From JAMXLO01 sp963850535 (GTDB lineage: Bacteria; Pseudomonadota; Alphaproteobacteria; Acetobacterales; Acetobacteraceae): 64,000 bases of DNA. The position numbers and the translations under genes are program-made. Below are positions 17,056-27,035 of this stretch, in pieces; within the stretch, counting starts at the first letter, position 1, and each line of letters begins with the position of its first letter. The DNA lies in the NCBI GenBank assembly GCA_963850535.1, contig CAWKMC010000039.1, forward strand, positions 62,001 to 126,000, given 5' to 3'. The notes below the pieces were generated by a model. That model was not told the DNA's origin. It saw nothing but the letters and a program-made list of their open reading frames with translations, and made no database searches.

Positions 17056-17994
17056 TCAGCGTTCGCCACCGGCGCTGCGTGTGATCTCGCTGAAGCCGAA
17101 CAGCAGCATCAGCAGACCCGACACCACCTCCAGCGAGGTGATGGCGCGCACCAGCGACGTGGTCGGCGCAATATCGCCGAAGCCCAGCGTCGTAATTGTG
17201 GCAATGCTGAAATATAACGCATCGACGAAGCTGATCCGGGTCGGCTCGGCGTGGATCGCAAACTGCGGCATTGCGGCCGTCAGATCGGCGATGCGGTAAA
17301 GGCAGGCAAAGATCACCACGAGCAGCGCGTAGAACGTGATGAACGCCACCATCGGGCGGATCAGCCGATCGAACCGCGCGGCGACGCCTTCGAAGACCAT
17401 GGCCACATCGATCATCACCAGGATCGCATCGCGTATCGAGACGATGACAAACAGCGAGACCAATGCCATGGCCGCCAGCAAGGCGATGCCCTGTTGCTGC
17501 GCATCGAGTTGCAGGCGCGGCAGCGCGAATGACGCTGCGCCGACCGCAAGTCCTCCGAACAGCCAGCCACTGATGCGCGGCAGTCGTTCCAACTCGCGAA
17601 TGCGGCGCGCATGGATGATGGAGTAGATGGCACGCCGGCGGGCGAAGCAGCCGGACAAAAAAGCCAGCACCGGCATGGCCACGGCGCCTAGCGCGAAGGG
17701 GCGGGTCGCCTCGGGGAAATTGGCCTCGCGGAAGAACTCGAAGGCGCAGGCGTAGATCGCCAGAAAATTCGCGACCACCATGCCGAAATGCGCACCGCCC
17801 GAGAACAGCAGATAGAAGAAGCCGAAGCCAACGGCGCAGGTGAGCAGCGACGACAGAGTGGCCGTCCAGTCCACTCCGATCGCGACTGCAACGAGGCCGA
17901 TCAAGACCAGCGTCAAGACGGTCGACCGCAGCCAATGCCGATCCAGTATGACGAGGTGCTCGCGCGAACCGACTCGGGCTGGCCGGCGGCTCAC
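17056..17994 (-). CDS. Two-helix potassium-channel-like membrane protein
   Basis: A 312-residue membrane protein whose C-terminal third is an ion-channel pore domain: FVDALYFSIATITTLGFGDI, in which TLGFGDI stands for the K+ selectivity filter T-x-G-[YF]-G-D, between helices VAFITFYALLVVIFACLY and ITSLEVVSGLLMLLFGF. The N-terminal part has about four to six further hydrophobic segments and an Arg-rich cytoplasmic piece (FARRRAIYSIIHARRIRE). No RCK/TrkA domain follows the pore. Co-directional with and immediately upstream of the SDR gene. Likely a K+ or non-selective cation channel; gating cannot be inferred. Confidence 0.8.
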   Translation of the reverse strand: MSRRPARVGSREHLVILDRHWLRSTVLTLVLIGLVAVAIGVDWTATLSSLLTCAVGFGFFYLLFSGGAHFGMVVANFLAIYACAFEFFREANFPEATRPFALGAVAMPVLAFLSGCFARRRAIYSIIHARRIRELERLPRISGWLFGGLAVGAASFALPRLQLDAQQQGIALLAAMALVSLFVIVSIRDAILVMIDVAMVFEGVAARFDRLIRPMVAFITFYALLVVIFACLYRIADLTAAMPQFAIHAEPTRISFVDALYFSIATITTLGFGDIAPTTSLVRAITSLEVVSGLLMLLFGFSEITRSAGGER

Positions 17995-18202
17995 GGCAGG
18001 GCGGCACCGCAGGGGGTGGTCCGGAGGCGCTGCATCGCGGAACAGTCGCCTGGGTCGGTATGGGTCCGGCGGAACCGGCGGAGGATGGGCATCTCAGCGC
18101 TCCACTTTCGCGCGCGAGCATAGCAGAGCCGCATGATGTGCTGAACGGAAGGTTGTTCAGCCGGAAGGCAGCGCGGCGCGGGCGTTCGGTGCTGCCGCGG
18201 TG

Positions 18203-18952
18203 TCATCCGGCCATCAGCCGCGGCACCGAGGCGACCAGCAGCACAATCCCCGAGATACTCAGCAGAACAAGTATGAGCCGGCGAAATCCCGCATCGCTGA
18301 ACCGCGCGTAGAGCCGCACGCCGAGCAGCGTGGGTACGATCATCGCCGGTGCTACCAGCGCGAATAGGAACAGTGTTTCGCGGGTTATCAGGCCGCTTGC
18401 ACTGTACATCGCCATTGTCAGTGACTGCATCGCCAGGCTGAAGACCTGGAACACGGCTCGCTGCTCGTGTCGGCTCCAGCCGCGCAGCCAGCACCAGAGT
18501 GTCGGCGCAGGTCCATTGAGCCCACCCAAACCGCCCATCATTCCGCCGATCAGCCCAACGCCGCCGTCGGCCAATCGGCCACCGGCGGTGATGCGAGGTC
18601 CGGTTCTCAGGCCGAGCATCAATGGACAATAGACCAGGAGAACCAACCCCACGGTCAGCTTGAACACCGTCTGGTCGATGTAGTGCAGCAGCCACACACC
18701 AATCGGCGTGCCGATGCAACCTCCCAGCAGGAACGGAGAGACACGCCGTCGATCGAACCCGCTGCGCACCGCGCGGACTGACAGCAGTTGGCCTACCAGG
18801 GAACCGAAGACGACCAGAGGACCCGCGACCTGCGGCGAGAGAACCCAGACCCAGACGGTCATTGCGACGAGGCCGAAGGCGAACCCGGACAGCCCCTGGA
18901 CCAGACCGCCAGCAAGGGTTCCAAGCACCACATACCAGGCGAGCGTGTTCAT
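18203..18952 (-). CDS. TauE/SafE family sulfite exporter-like permease
   Basis: A 249-residue protein of eight hydrophobic segments in the TauE/SafE (DUF81) pattern. The first repeat has GGLVQGLSGFAFGLVAM, the second GGVGLIGGMMGGLGGLNGPA, each with the glycine-rich entrance typical of the inverted repeat. Family members export sulfite, sulfoacetate or related anions; the substrate is not determinable. The adjacent genes (ion channel, parE) give no metabolic clue. The start MNTLAWYVVLGTLAGG begins directly with the first helix. Confidence 0.88.
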   Translation of the reverse strand: MNTLAWYVVLGTLAGGLVQGLSGFAFGLVAMTVWVWVLSPQVAGPLVVFGSLVGQLLSVRAVRSGFDRRRVSPFLLGGCIGTPIGVWLLHYIDQTVFKLTVGLVLLVYCPLMLGLRTGPRITAGGRLADGGVGLIGGMMGGLGGLNGPAPTLWCWLRGWSRHEQRAVFQVFSLAMQSLTMAMYSASGLITRETLFLFALVAPAMIVPTLLGVRLYARFSDAGFRRLILVLLSISGIVLLVASVPRLMAG

Positions 18953-19093
18953 GGGCGGCGGTAACTATTGATACGTCCGAAGTCGTCAACACTGCGGGCC
19001 ATCTGCTGAAGACGCCAGGGGTCGGCTTCTGGCGTCCGTTGCTCTGACTCCTCCGCCCCGGCTAGGGTGCCAAAGGACACCTGAGAACACAGC

Positions 19094-21055
19094 ATGAACG
19101 ATCTGTTCAGTGGCAAGGGAGCCGTGGGCTACTCTGCCAAGGATATCGAAGTCCTGGAGGGGCTTGAACCGGTGCGCCGTCGCCCCGGTATGTACATCGG
19201 AGGGACCGACGAAACCGCGCTGCACCACCTCGCGGCGGAGTTGCTGGACAACGCCATGGACGAGGCGGTCGCGGGACATGCCAGCTTCATCGAGGTGACC
19301 TTGGAGCCGGACAACTGGCTCACGGTGCGGGACAACGGTCGCGGAATTCCGGTCGATCCGCACCCGAAGTTCAAGAACCTAAGCGCCCTGGAGGTGATCC
19401 TCACGACCCTGCATTCGGGCGGCAAATTCGGAGGCAAGGTCTATGCAACGTCGGGGGGACTGCACGGGGTCGGCAGCTCGGTGGTCAACGCCCTGTCGGA
19501 GGCCATGCAGGTCGAGGTTGCGCGCGACCGTGTGCTGTGGAAGCAGAGCTATGCGCGCGGCAAGCCGACCTCGAAGCTGACCAACGGCGGGCCAGTGCAC
19601 AATCGACGTGGTACGTCGATACGGTTCAAGCCTGACCGGACCGTGTTCGGCGCCACCAGCTTCAGCCCGGTACGGCTGTATCGGCTGTGCCGGTCGAAGG
19701 CCTATCTGTTTCGCGGCGTACAGATCCGCTGGGCCTGCGACCCTGGATTGCTGAAGGGCGCCAAGGACGACACGCCAGCCGAGGCGGTGCTGCATTTTCC
19801 GGGTGGGCTGCGCGACAGCCTCGTGGCCGAGATCGGCGAAAGCTCCCGCGCCCTGCCGCAGGTCTGGGCTGGCGAGGCGGATCTCCCAGGAAGCGCCGGT
19901 CGGGCGGAATGGGCAGTGGCCTGGCTGGAGGAGGCCGAGGGGTTCATCCATTCGTACTGCAACACCATCCCCACGACACAGGGCGGCACGCATGAGGCCG
20001 GCTTTCGGGCTGCCCTGCTGAAGGGGCTGCGCGCGTGGGGCGAACAGCGAGGCAACCGACGAGCGGCACAGGTTGTGGCGGAGGACCTGCTTGGCCCAAG
20101 TGCCGTGAAGCTTTCCGTTTTTCTGCGCGAACCGCAGTTCCAGGGCCAGACCAAAGAGAAGCTGACGACCGTCGAGGCGACGCGACTGGTGGAGACCGCG
20201 CTTCGCGATCGGTTCGATCATTGGCTGGCGGGCGATCCTGCACAGGCGGACAACCTGCTCGCCTTCGTCATCGAGCGTGCCGAGGAACGTCTGCGGCGTC
20301 GTGAGACGAAGGACACTGCCCGCAAATCCGCGACACGCCGGCTGCGGCTGCCGGGCAAGCTGACTGACTGCACCCGTGAGAACGCCGCCGAAACGGAGAT
20401 CTTCCTGGTAGAGGGTGATTCAGCCGGTGGTTCAGCCAAGCAGGCGCGCAATCGCGAGACCCAGGCTGTTCTGCCGCTTCGCGGCAAGATCCTGAACGTG
20501 GCCAGCGCATCAGCCGACAAGTTGCGACAGAACCAGGAACTCAAGGATCTGATCGAGGCCCTGGGGTGCGGGGTAGGCGAGCGGTTCGATCGCACCAAAC
20601 TGCGCTACGCACGGATAATCATTATGACTGATGCCGATGTCGATGGAGCACACATCGCCTCGCTGTTGATGACCTTCTTCTATCGGGAACTGCCGGATCT
20701 CGTGCGCTACGGGCATGTCTACCTGGCCCAGCCGCCGCTCTATCGGCTCACTCAGGGTGCCAAGTCGATCTACGCAATGGATGATGCCGACCGGGAGTTG
20801 AAGACGAAACGGGATTTCAGGCAGGGGACCAAGGTCGAGGTGAGCCGTTTCAAAGGCTTGGGGGAAATGCCACCGTCGCAACTTAAAGAAACGACGATGG
20901 ATCCGACGAAGAGAACACTCCTCAAAGTTGTGGCATCTCCAGATGAACGGGCGCGAACGAGCGAGCTGGTCGAGAGCCTGATGGGGCGTCGCCCTGAACT
21001 TCGGTTCCAGTTCATTCAGGAGAGAGCAAGGACCGTTGAAGAGGTCGACGTGTAA
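19094..21055 (+). CDS. parE: DNA topoisomerase IV subunit B
   Basis: ATPase subunit of topoisomerase IV, which decatenates daughter chromosomes. The 653 residues contain the GHKL ATPase (AELLDNAMDEAVAGH, RDNGRGIPVDPHPKF, TSGGLHGVGSSVVNALSE), the transducer lysine segment (CNTIPTTQGGTHEAGFR) and TOPRIM (LVEGDSAGGSAKQARNRE, MTDADVDGAHIASLLM). The protein is short, lacking the long GyrB-specific insertion, and GRGIPVDPHPKF is the ParE form seen in alphaproteobacteria, so ParE is favoured over GyrB. Apparently monocistronic; parC is not in the window. Confidence 0.95.
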   Translation: MNDLFSGKGAVGYSAKDIEVLEGLEPVRRRPGMYIGGTDETALHHLAAELLDNAMDEAVAGHASFIEVTLEPDNWLTVRDNGRGIPVDPHPKFKNLSALEVILTTLHSGGKFGGKVYATSGGLHGVGSSVVNALSEAMQVEVARDRVLWKQSYARGKPTSKLTNGGPVHNRRGTSIRFKPDRTVFGATSFSPVRLYRLCRSKAYLFRGVQIRWACDPGLLKGAKDDTPAEAVLHFPGGLRDSLVAEIGESSRALPQVWAGEADLPGSAGRAEWAVAWLEEAEGFIHSYCNTIPTTQGGTHEAGFRAALLKGLRAWGEQRGNRRAAQVVAEDLLGPSAVKLSVFLREPQFQGQTKEKLTTVEATRLVETALRDRFDHWLAGDPAQADNLLAFVIERAEERLRRRETKDTARKSATRRLRLPGKLTDCTRENAAETEIFLVEGDSAGGSAKQARNRETQAVLPLRGKILNVASASADKLRQNQELKDLIEALGCGVGERFDRTKLRYARIIIMTDADVDGAHIASLLMTFFYRELPDLVRYGHVYLAQPPLYRLTQGAKSIYAMDDADRELKTKRDFRQGTKVEVSRFKGLGEMPPSQLKETTMDPTKRTLLKVVASPDERARTSELVESLMGRRPELRFQFIQERARTVEEVDV

Positions 21056-21103
21056 TCCTGGACTGCCGTTGCGTTGAGGACACATGCGACCAGACGTGAT
21101 TGG

Positions 21104-21119
21104 ACCTGATACGTCAGGT
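21104..21119 (+). other. Short hairpin with a UACG tetraloop
   Basis: ACCTGA-TACG-TCAGGT forms a 6 bp perfect stem closed by a UNCG-type tetraloop, 17 bases before the ATG of the next gene and about 50 bases after parE. It has no T-run. It may be a minor parE terminator or a 5'-leader structure of the downstream gene. Confidence 0.35.
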
Positions 21120-21136
21120 GGCAGTTTGATTGCTTT

Positions 21137-21814
21137 ATGGATCGTTTCGTTTCGCAGAACGCGGGAGGTGCATCTGTCAGGGGCCTGGCCGAGCGTCTTC
21201 TGGCCGATGCGGCAATCAATCCCGAACTGATCCAGCGTTGCGATTCGGTCACCCAGACGCACGAAATGCAGACTGTGCGTATTCCGAGACTTACGCTGCC
21301 TCCCAATCCTACGCTCGACGAGCGGCCATACCTCGAAGATCTCGTCTCGTTGGCTCTCGATGCAGCCGAGCGGGCGAAAGTATTATCGGCGCAGGCGCAG
21401 CAAGCCAGCCGGCGGGCGCGGCGAGAGACGCTGGTCGTCGGCTGCTTCGGTGCATTGGGCTTGCTGATTGGCGCGATAGGCTTCGCCGCTCGCAGCAGTT
21501 CCGATGCCAAGCTGGCGCAAGTCAGCAATCAAGTCGCCCTCGTTCAGGATCAGCTGCGTCAGGCACAGAAACAGATCGCCGCGTCGGCAGCGACGGCGAC
21601 GCAACGCGCGCCGTCAACTACGACAGCTGGCTTGGCAGGATCTTCGCCACCTGCCCTTAAGCCGCCAAGTATTCGCTACAACGCACAGCCCTGGCCTGAT
21701 TCGTCCCCCATTTCCCCAAGCTCCCGGCAGGTCGCTGCCACACCCAATGCACCGAGCACAAGTCAGCATATTTTCTCTGGCTTTGAGCGTGAGATCCACG
21801 CAGTTTTCCGGTAG
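21137..21814 (+). CDS. Hypothetical single-pass membrane protein
   Basis: Not recognised. The 225-residue product has a soluble N-terminal part of about 95 residues rich in Ala/Arg/Leu (SLALDAAERAKVLSAQAQQA), a positively charged RRARRE stop, one clear helix (LVVGCFGALGLLIGAIGF, about residues 101-118), a short coiled-coil-like stretch (LAQVSNQVALVQDQLRQAQK) and a low-complexity Ser/Pro/Thr-rich tail. This suggests an inner-membrane protein with an N-in/C-out orientation and a disordered periplasmic tail. It is followed by the sigma-54 activator on the same strand after about 250 bases. Function unknown. Confidence 0.6.
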   Translation: MDRFVSQNAGGASVRGLAERLLADAAINPELIQRCDSVTQTHEMQTVRIPRLTLPPNPTLDERPYLEDLVSLALDAAERAKVLSAQAQQASRRARRETLVVGCFGALGLLIGAIGFAARSSSDAKLAQVSNQVALVQDQLRQAQKQIAASAATATQRAPSTTTAGLAGSSPPALKPPSIRYNAQPWPDSSPISPSSRQVAATPNAPSTSQHIFSGFEREIHAVFR

Positions 21815-22067
21815 TCTTCACATCCTGAGAGTGCTTCACGCGGGGCTGCGGGCGGCCGGTGAATTATCGCCCGTCAATTATCCCCAATGTGGCGCCCACA
21901 CGCCTTTTGCTGGCCAGGGACCATGACATTTGGAGCAGCGTCCCAGGCTTAACGTCAACCACTTTTGACAAGGTTCTTGTGGACAAGTAACGAATGAGCT
22001 GCCACGAAAGTAGCAATCGGTTCACGAGCGACAGGCCCGGAACAACAAGAGTGGATGGTCGATACGC

Positions 22068-23200
<1,133 letters not shown>

Positions 23201-23213
<13 letters not shown>

Positions 23214-23554
23214 ATCGTCGCCAGCGCCTCCGGCAACGATTGGAACACCCGGGACACTTGGCCTTCCGTGCAGTCAGCAACGGCCCAGGCCCGGTTTTGG
23301 CCAATCACCAGCCACCGGGCAGCGTCGGAGCCGCGTGTGAACACGCCGATCACTGTGCCGTCGGGGGGCGCGGGCCAAGGCCTGGCGGCGAGATCTTCCA
23401 CGCCGTCGATACCGGCATCTCTTGCCTCGGCATGCCACTCGCGCAAATGGTTGCGCTCCTCGATGCTGAGTTCGCTGAAAGAACGAAGTGCACTTGGCCG
23501 TGTCGCTTGCAAAATCGAGCCGTCCACCTCAACCAAGCTTAACGAAGCCGGCAT
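23201..23554 (-). CDS. Hypothetical protein
   Basis: Not recognised. Read from MPASLSLVEVDGSILQ the product has about 117 residues; a TTG start at 23650 would add 32 residues without family support. The protein is soluble and mixed alpha/beta in appearance (FSELSIEERNHLREWHAEAR, then TVIGVFTRGSDAARWLVIGQ, and a C-terminal QVSRVFQSLPEALATIYPG). No catalytic motif is visible. It overlaps the C-terminal end of the convergent sigma-54 activator by 13 bases. The regular amino-acid composition and aligned start support a real gene, but nothing indicates function. Confidence 0.5.
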
Positions 23555-23786
23555 GTCTTGAATTGATGCTGCAAGTGATGGGCCAACCTCGGGTTGCCCG
23601 CGGTAAGCCGCGCCGCACCAACTCCAAAGAGTTTTGCCCCGGGCACGCAATTACCCAAGAGGAGCGATAATCGATCCCGGCAAGCAGACAGCAAACATCC
23701 AAGGTTGCCAGCGCGATGCCGGAAGCCGCTGTCCTTTCCGGCCGCCTGAGGCCATATTCCTTGCGGCAAAGGTGCTGCGAGTGCGG

Positions 23787-23802
23787 TGGCACATTAGTTG
23801 CT
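23787..23802 (+). promoter_or_regulatory. Sigma-54 (-24/-12) promoter candidate
   Basis: TGGCACATTAGTTGCT matches the sigma-54 consensus TGGCAC-N5-TTGC[AT], with the invariant GG and GC doublets exactly 10 bases apart. Transcription would start about 10-12 bases downstream, near 23813, leaving a leader of about 20 bases that contains CAGGAG before the ATG at 23834. A sigma-54 activator gene ends 570 bases upstream. Confidence 0.7.
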
Positions 23803-23833
23803 GCAATTCTGGCGCACATACAGGAGCTTCGGC

Positions 23834-24217
23834 ATGAGGCATATCTTCCGTCGTTTGGTGCCCACCTTGCTCCTGACTGTTCCAGTGCCTGCAATAGCGG
23901 CCCCATTTTGCGTGCAAACCCAGGCGCTTCCTCCACAATGCGTCTATTATGACGCAGGGTCATGCCAGAAGCGGGCGCAGCAGCTGAACGGAACCTGCTC
24001 GATCAATGGCAACGAGGTGCGCCTCACGCCGAGTATTGGACACTACTGCCTCATTACCGGGGGGATGGCCTCGCTCTGCATCTACACCGACGAGAATTCC
24101 TGTCAAAAGGAGGCAACCCGGCAGCAAGGCGCCTGTATTATCGCGCCGTCACGGCCCGAGAGCCCGGGTGTCGATCCGTTTCGCGAAACGCGACCTTCAA
24201 ACGCTGGCGCCTTCTAG
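23834..24217 (+). CDS. Exported cysteine-repeat protein
   Basis: Function unknown. The 127-residue product starts with a signal peptide (MRHIFRRLVPTLLLTVPVPA, cleavage likely after AIA before APFC). The mature part is an internal duplication. Unit 1 is FCVQTQALPPQCVYYDAG-SCQK ending NGTCSI, and unit 2 is YCLITGGMASLCIYTDEN-SCQK ending QGACII; each unit has four cysteines in the same spacing. Eight cysteines in an exported protein suggest disulphide bonding in the periplasm or outside the cell. The ATG at 23834 follows a CAGGAG box and a sigma-54 promoter candidate, so expression probably depends on the adjacent activator. A strong hairpin follows the stop codon. Confidence 0.75.
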   Translation: MRHIFRRLVPTLLLTVPVPAIAAPFCVQTQALPPQCVYYDAGSCQKRAQQLNGTCSINGNEVRLTPSIGHYCLITGGMASLCIYTDENSCQKEATRQQGACIIAPSRPESPGVDPFRETRPSNAGAF

Positions 24218-24221
24218 CGGG

Positions 24222-24249
24222 ACGATGCGCCCAGAACCGGGCGCATCGT
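24222..24249 (+). terminator. Strong hairpin between convergent genes
   Basis: Perfect 11 bp stem ACGATGCGCCC / GGGCGCATCGT with a 6-base loop, starting four bases after the stop codon of the cysteine-repeat gene and lying between it and the convergent Wza-like gene. No long T-run on either strand, but the position and stability fit a bidirectional terminator. Confidence 0.7.
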
Positions 24250-24289
24250 TGATACCAGCGAGGGAGCCCCGATCTACGCTCGTTTCGAG

Positions 24290-25084
24290 CTAACGAGTGG
24301 TGGTAGTGGTCGCGGTCGGAACCGGAACGACGTTGCTGCCGCCGCCACTGCCGACGACGTAAGAGAAGCCCCAGCTCACCGGCACGAATTGCAGCAGATA
24401 GGTCTGGAAGAACCGATAAACCTCGGCGACGGTGGTCCGCGGCACGAATACCACGTCGTACGGAGCCAGTCGCACATCAGCGGCCGGGTCTTTACCCCAC
24501 ATCACCGCATCGAAGCGCGTGGAGAAGAATTCAGGTACGTCGTTCGGACCGCGGCGGATGATAAAAATCTTGTTCTCGTCGCTGGTGGTGAACTTCAGCC
24601 CGCCGGCACGTGCCATGGCCTGCGACAAGGTGAGCGTCGGGCCAACGGTGATGAACTCGCCTGGGTTGGTGACCTCGCCGCCAACGTAGATCCGCGTTGG
24701 CGCGAATGACCTCAAAATCACCGACAGGCGTGGATTGCGCAGATCCGCGCTGTAGGCACGCGTGAGGGCCGCCGTCAGTTCCGGCACCGTTCTGCCATAG
24801 GCAAGTTCGTCGCGTGCAACAGTGGTCGATATATGTCCGTCTGGGCGAACCGCTACTTCTTCATTCAGCTCTGGGTTTAGCATGAGACGAACGTCGAGCA
24901 CGTCGCCGACTTGTATGCGGTAAGGTTCCAGGCTGGAGACATAGCCGGTCGCCGGCGGTGGCTCGGCTGGCGCGGGCGGCAAGTCGGGCACCGGGCTGCA
25001 AGATGACAGGGCGATCAGAGCAGAGGCCGCAGTTGTAGCTGCCAGGATGTTCCGAGGTCGCGGGCGCATCGTTGCTGTTGTCAT
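24290..25084 (-). CDS. Polysaccharide export lipoprotein (Wza/KpsD-like, SLBB type)
   Basis: Outer-membrane polysaccharide export family. Read from MTTATMRPRPRN the protein has 264 residues with a lipoprotein signal ending ALIALSSC. It then has the Poly_export domain (YRIQVGDVLDVRLMLNPELN, VRPDGHISTTVARDELAYG, LSVILRSFAPTRIYVGGEV) and one SLBB-like segment (GEFITVGPTLTLSQAMARAG). The C-terminus is a Thr-rich low-complexity tail after YVVGSGGGSNVVPVP. No Wzc kinase, polymerase or glycosyltransferase lies next to it, so it is an orphan export component here. An upstream in-frame start at 25150 is possible but would bury the signal peptide. Confidence 0.82.
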   Translation of the reverse strand: MTTATMRPRPRNILAATTAASALIALSSCSPVPDLPPAPAEPPPATGYVSSLEPYRIQVGDVLDVRLMLNPELNEEVAVRPDGHISTTVARDELAYGRTVPELTAALTRAYSADLRNPRLSVILRSFAPTRIYVGGEVTNPGEFITVGPTLTLSQAMARAGGLKFTTSDENKIFIIRRGPNDVPEFFSTRFDAVMWGKDPAADVRLAPYDVVFVPRTTVAEVYRFFQTYLLQFVPVSWGFSYVVGSGGGSNVVPVPTATTTTTR

Positions 25085-25697
25085 CGCGAGAGCGGTCTGG
25101 CGCTCCGGCTTCCTTTGTGGAACGGAATAACCACGGCGAACGTCGATCATTGCCCGGAACTCCAGTACGATCTGAACTTGCAGTTATAAGCTGTCGGATA
25201 CAGGCGTAGAGGCGATTGGCATTGCGCTCCACTCTGCAAGAGCGCCATGACGTTGTGTCGGATGTGTTGAGCGCGATGGGTCCATTCCGTGCCACACTGC
25301 CGTCAGGCTCAGCCCGGCGATATGCGGCAGGCCACGGTGGGTAAATGATATCGTGCTTTGAAAGTTGAGCAAGCCGTTACGTCGGCTGCGACGTGAAGCC
25401 AACGCAGCGCGTGCAACTTCACAGTGCAAAGCGACCGATGTCTGCTCAAGCTGACGGATAGAAGGCACGACTTTCCCACCCTGTACTAGGCAATCGCCAC
25501 GAGATCAGCCGAGAACGTGCAAGCGATGTGCCATTTCTAGGACGCGTGCCATTTTGCCGGTACGGCAGGCCGGCGGCAATGGAACGGTGTCTGGCCATCC
25601 GAACTGGCCGCACGGTTTACGTAGCGGTGCTGTCAACGCCGTTGCGGGGCGTGATCGCGGTTGCGTGAAAGCTTTGTCACGTCAGCCGGGACGAAGC
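25085..25697. other. Intergenic stretch without recognisable gene
   Basis: About 610 bases between the Wza-like gene and the coiled-coil gene, both on the minus strand. A 94-codon minus-strand frame at 25184-25468 begins MPSIRQLEQTSVALHCEV, but it has no ribosome-binding site of note and no family resemblance. I see no tRNA, transposase or clear promoter in it. Confidence 0.5.
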
Positions 25698-26783
25698 TCA
25701 GCGTCCAGCTTCGCTGCTGTAGTAACGCGGGCCGAACGGCTGCGAATAACCAGAATAGCTGTCGCTCTGGTAGCCTGACCAGGCACGCACTCTCCCGACT
25801 GATCCGCTAGCTGCCTCAATGGCGCGATTGATCGCCTCCATGGCCTGGCGATTGGCGCCGATATCGAGCAAGCGTATGGCGTTGCCGACCTCGCTTGCGG
25901 ACGCGCTGCCTCCCTGCGCATCAGGAGCATCGGGAGTAACAGGTTGCAGCACCATCTCGGTCTGCGCCGTCGCGAGCAGACGACGTGCCTCATCCGGTCT
26001 TCCCGCGGCAAGCCACTGCTTCGCTGTCACCAATTGCCGGCCCGGGACGGCCGCCTCTGAAGGCCGGCGCTGTGCCCGCAATGGCTCCTGTGAGGGCGTC
26101 GTCGGCGACTGCTGCTGCTTCGGCTTTTGGCGTACCAGCGATGCATCCTCCGGTTTCTGATGCACAACCGGCGCCTGCTCGGCCTTGTTCTGCTGACGGA
26201 GCGCGTCGATCACCTGGCGCAGCCGATCAGCTTCGGCCTGTGCGGCATCGGCGTCACGACCACGTTGATCCAGATCGCGCTTGCGGTCGTTGAGTTCCTG
26301 CGACCGTCGGTCGAGTTCAGCTGCGCGAGCTGAAAGCTGCGCCACCTTCGCGCCGTCAGCGGCCTGGCGCTGCTGACGAGCAGCGTCCATAGCCTGTCTG
26401 AGCCGATCGGCTTCGGCTTGGGCGGTCTCCGTGTCGCGGGTTTTTTGTTGGAGTTGCTGCGTCTCCTGCTCGAGCTGTTGTGAGCGCTGGGCAAGTTGCT
26501 GTTGGAGATCCGTTGCCTGCTGCTGAAGGGCCACAACCTCGCGCCGGGACGGCGCCGGTGCGGCCTGCTGCTGGCTGATCTGTGGCTCTTGGCCTGGGCC
26601 CCGCGGCTCCTGTCGCTGCTGCAGATCTGGCGCCGGCGCCAACGACTGCTCGGATGGCTTGGCGGCGAACCGCGGTGTCGTGTCAGGTAGCCCGAGCGAC
26701 CCCAGGCGATCGCTGATGGCACCGGCGAACAGCACGAGCAGCGCGCCGGTCAAAGCAAATGTTGGAAGCAGAAAGCGCAACAT
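25698..26783 (-). CDS. Hypothetical membrane-anchored coiled-coil protein
   Basis: Not assigned to a family. The 361-residue product has one N-terminal helix (FLLPTFALTGALLVLFAGAI). A Pro/Gln-rich stretch follows, then a long Gln/Ala-rich coiled coil (about residues 80-205) in which TAQAEADRLRQAMDAARQQ and AAQAEADRLRQVIDALRQQ are a recognisable internal duplication. After a low-complexity linker, a folded C-terminal part includes VTAKQWLAAGRPDEARRLL and IRLLDIGANRQAMEAINRAI, suggestive of helical TPR-like hairpins. It ends in a Tyr/Ser-rich tail. A periplasm-facing structural or scaffolding role is plausible but unproven. Confidence 0.65.
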   Translation of the reverse strand: MLRFLLPTFALTGALLVLFAGAISDRLGSLGLPDTTPRFAAKPSEQSLAPAPDLQQRQEPRGPGQEPQISQQQAAPAPSRREVVALQQQATDLQQQLAQRSQQLEQETQQLQQKTRDTETAQAEADRLRQAMDAARQQRQAADGAKVAQLSARAAELDRRSQELNDRKRDLDQRGRDADAAQAEADRLRQVIDALRQQNKAEQAPVVHQKPEDASLVRQKPKQQQSPTTPSQEPLRAQRRPSEAAVPGRQLVTAKQWLAAGRPDEARRLLATAQTEMVLQPVTPDAPDAQGGSASASEVGNAIRLLDIGANRQAMEAINRAIEAASGSVGRVRAWSGYQSDSYSGYSQPFGPRYYSSEAGR

Positions 26784-27035
26784 GCGAGCCCTTTAGTCGT
26801 CAATAGCGGTAAAAAGCTGTCCCCGCGTGCAATCGGGTTCACCTCGATAACGAGATCCAATCAGGTTGGAGCGAAGCGACGATTCGGACGGTGCGGTCAC
26901 GATACTTTGAACGCGCCCAGCGTCAAGTTTTACGTCGTAACGCTCGGCAACTGTTCTGTTAACGCACCATTACCCACTCCGTAGACTGTGAGGGGTCGCT
27001 CCAACGTGGTGGTCCTTATGGAAGGCTGGCCGCCA

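Noticed and set aside
25184..25468. 94-codon minus-strand frame as a gene
   Set aside because: No ribosome-binding site, signal peptide, recognisable domain or conserved neighbour; composition is not clearly coding.
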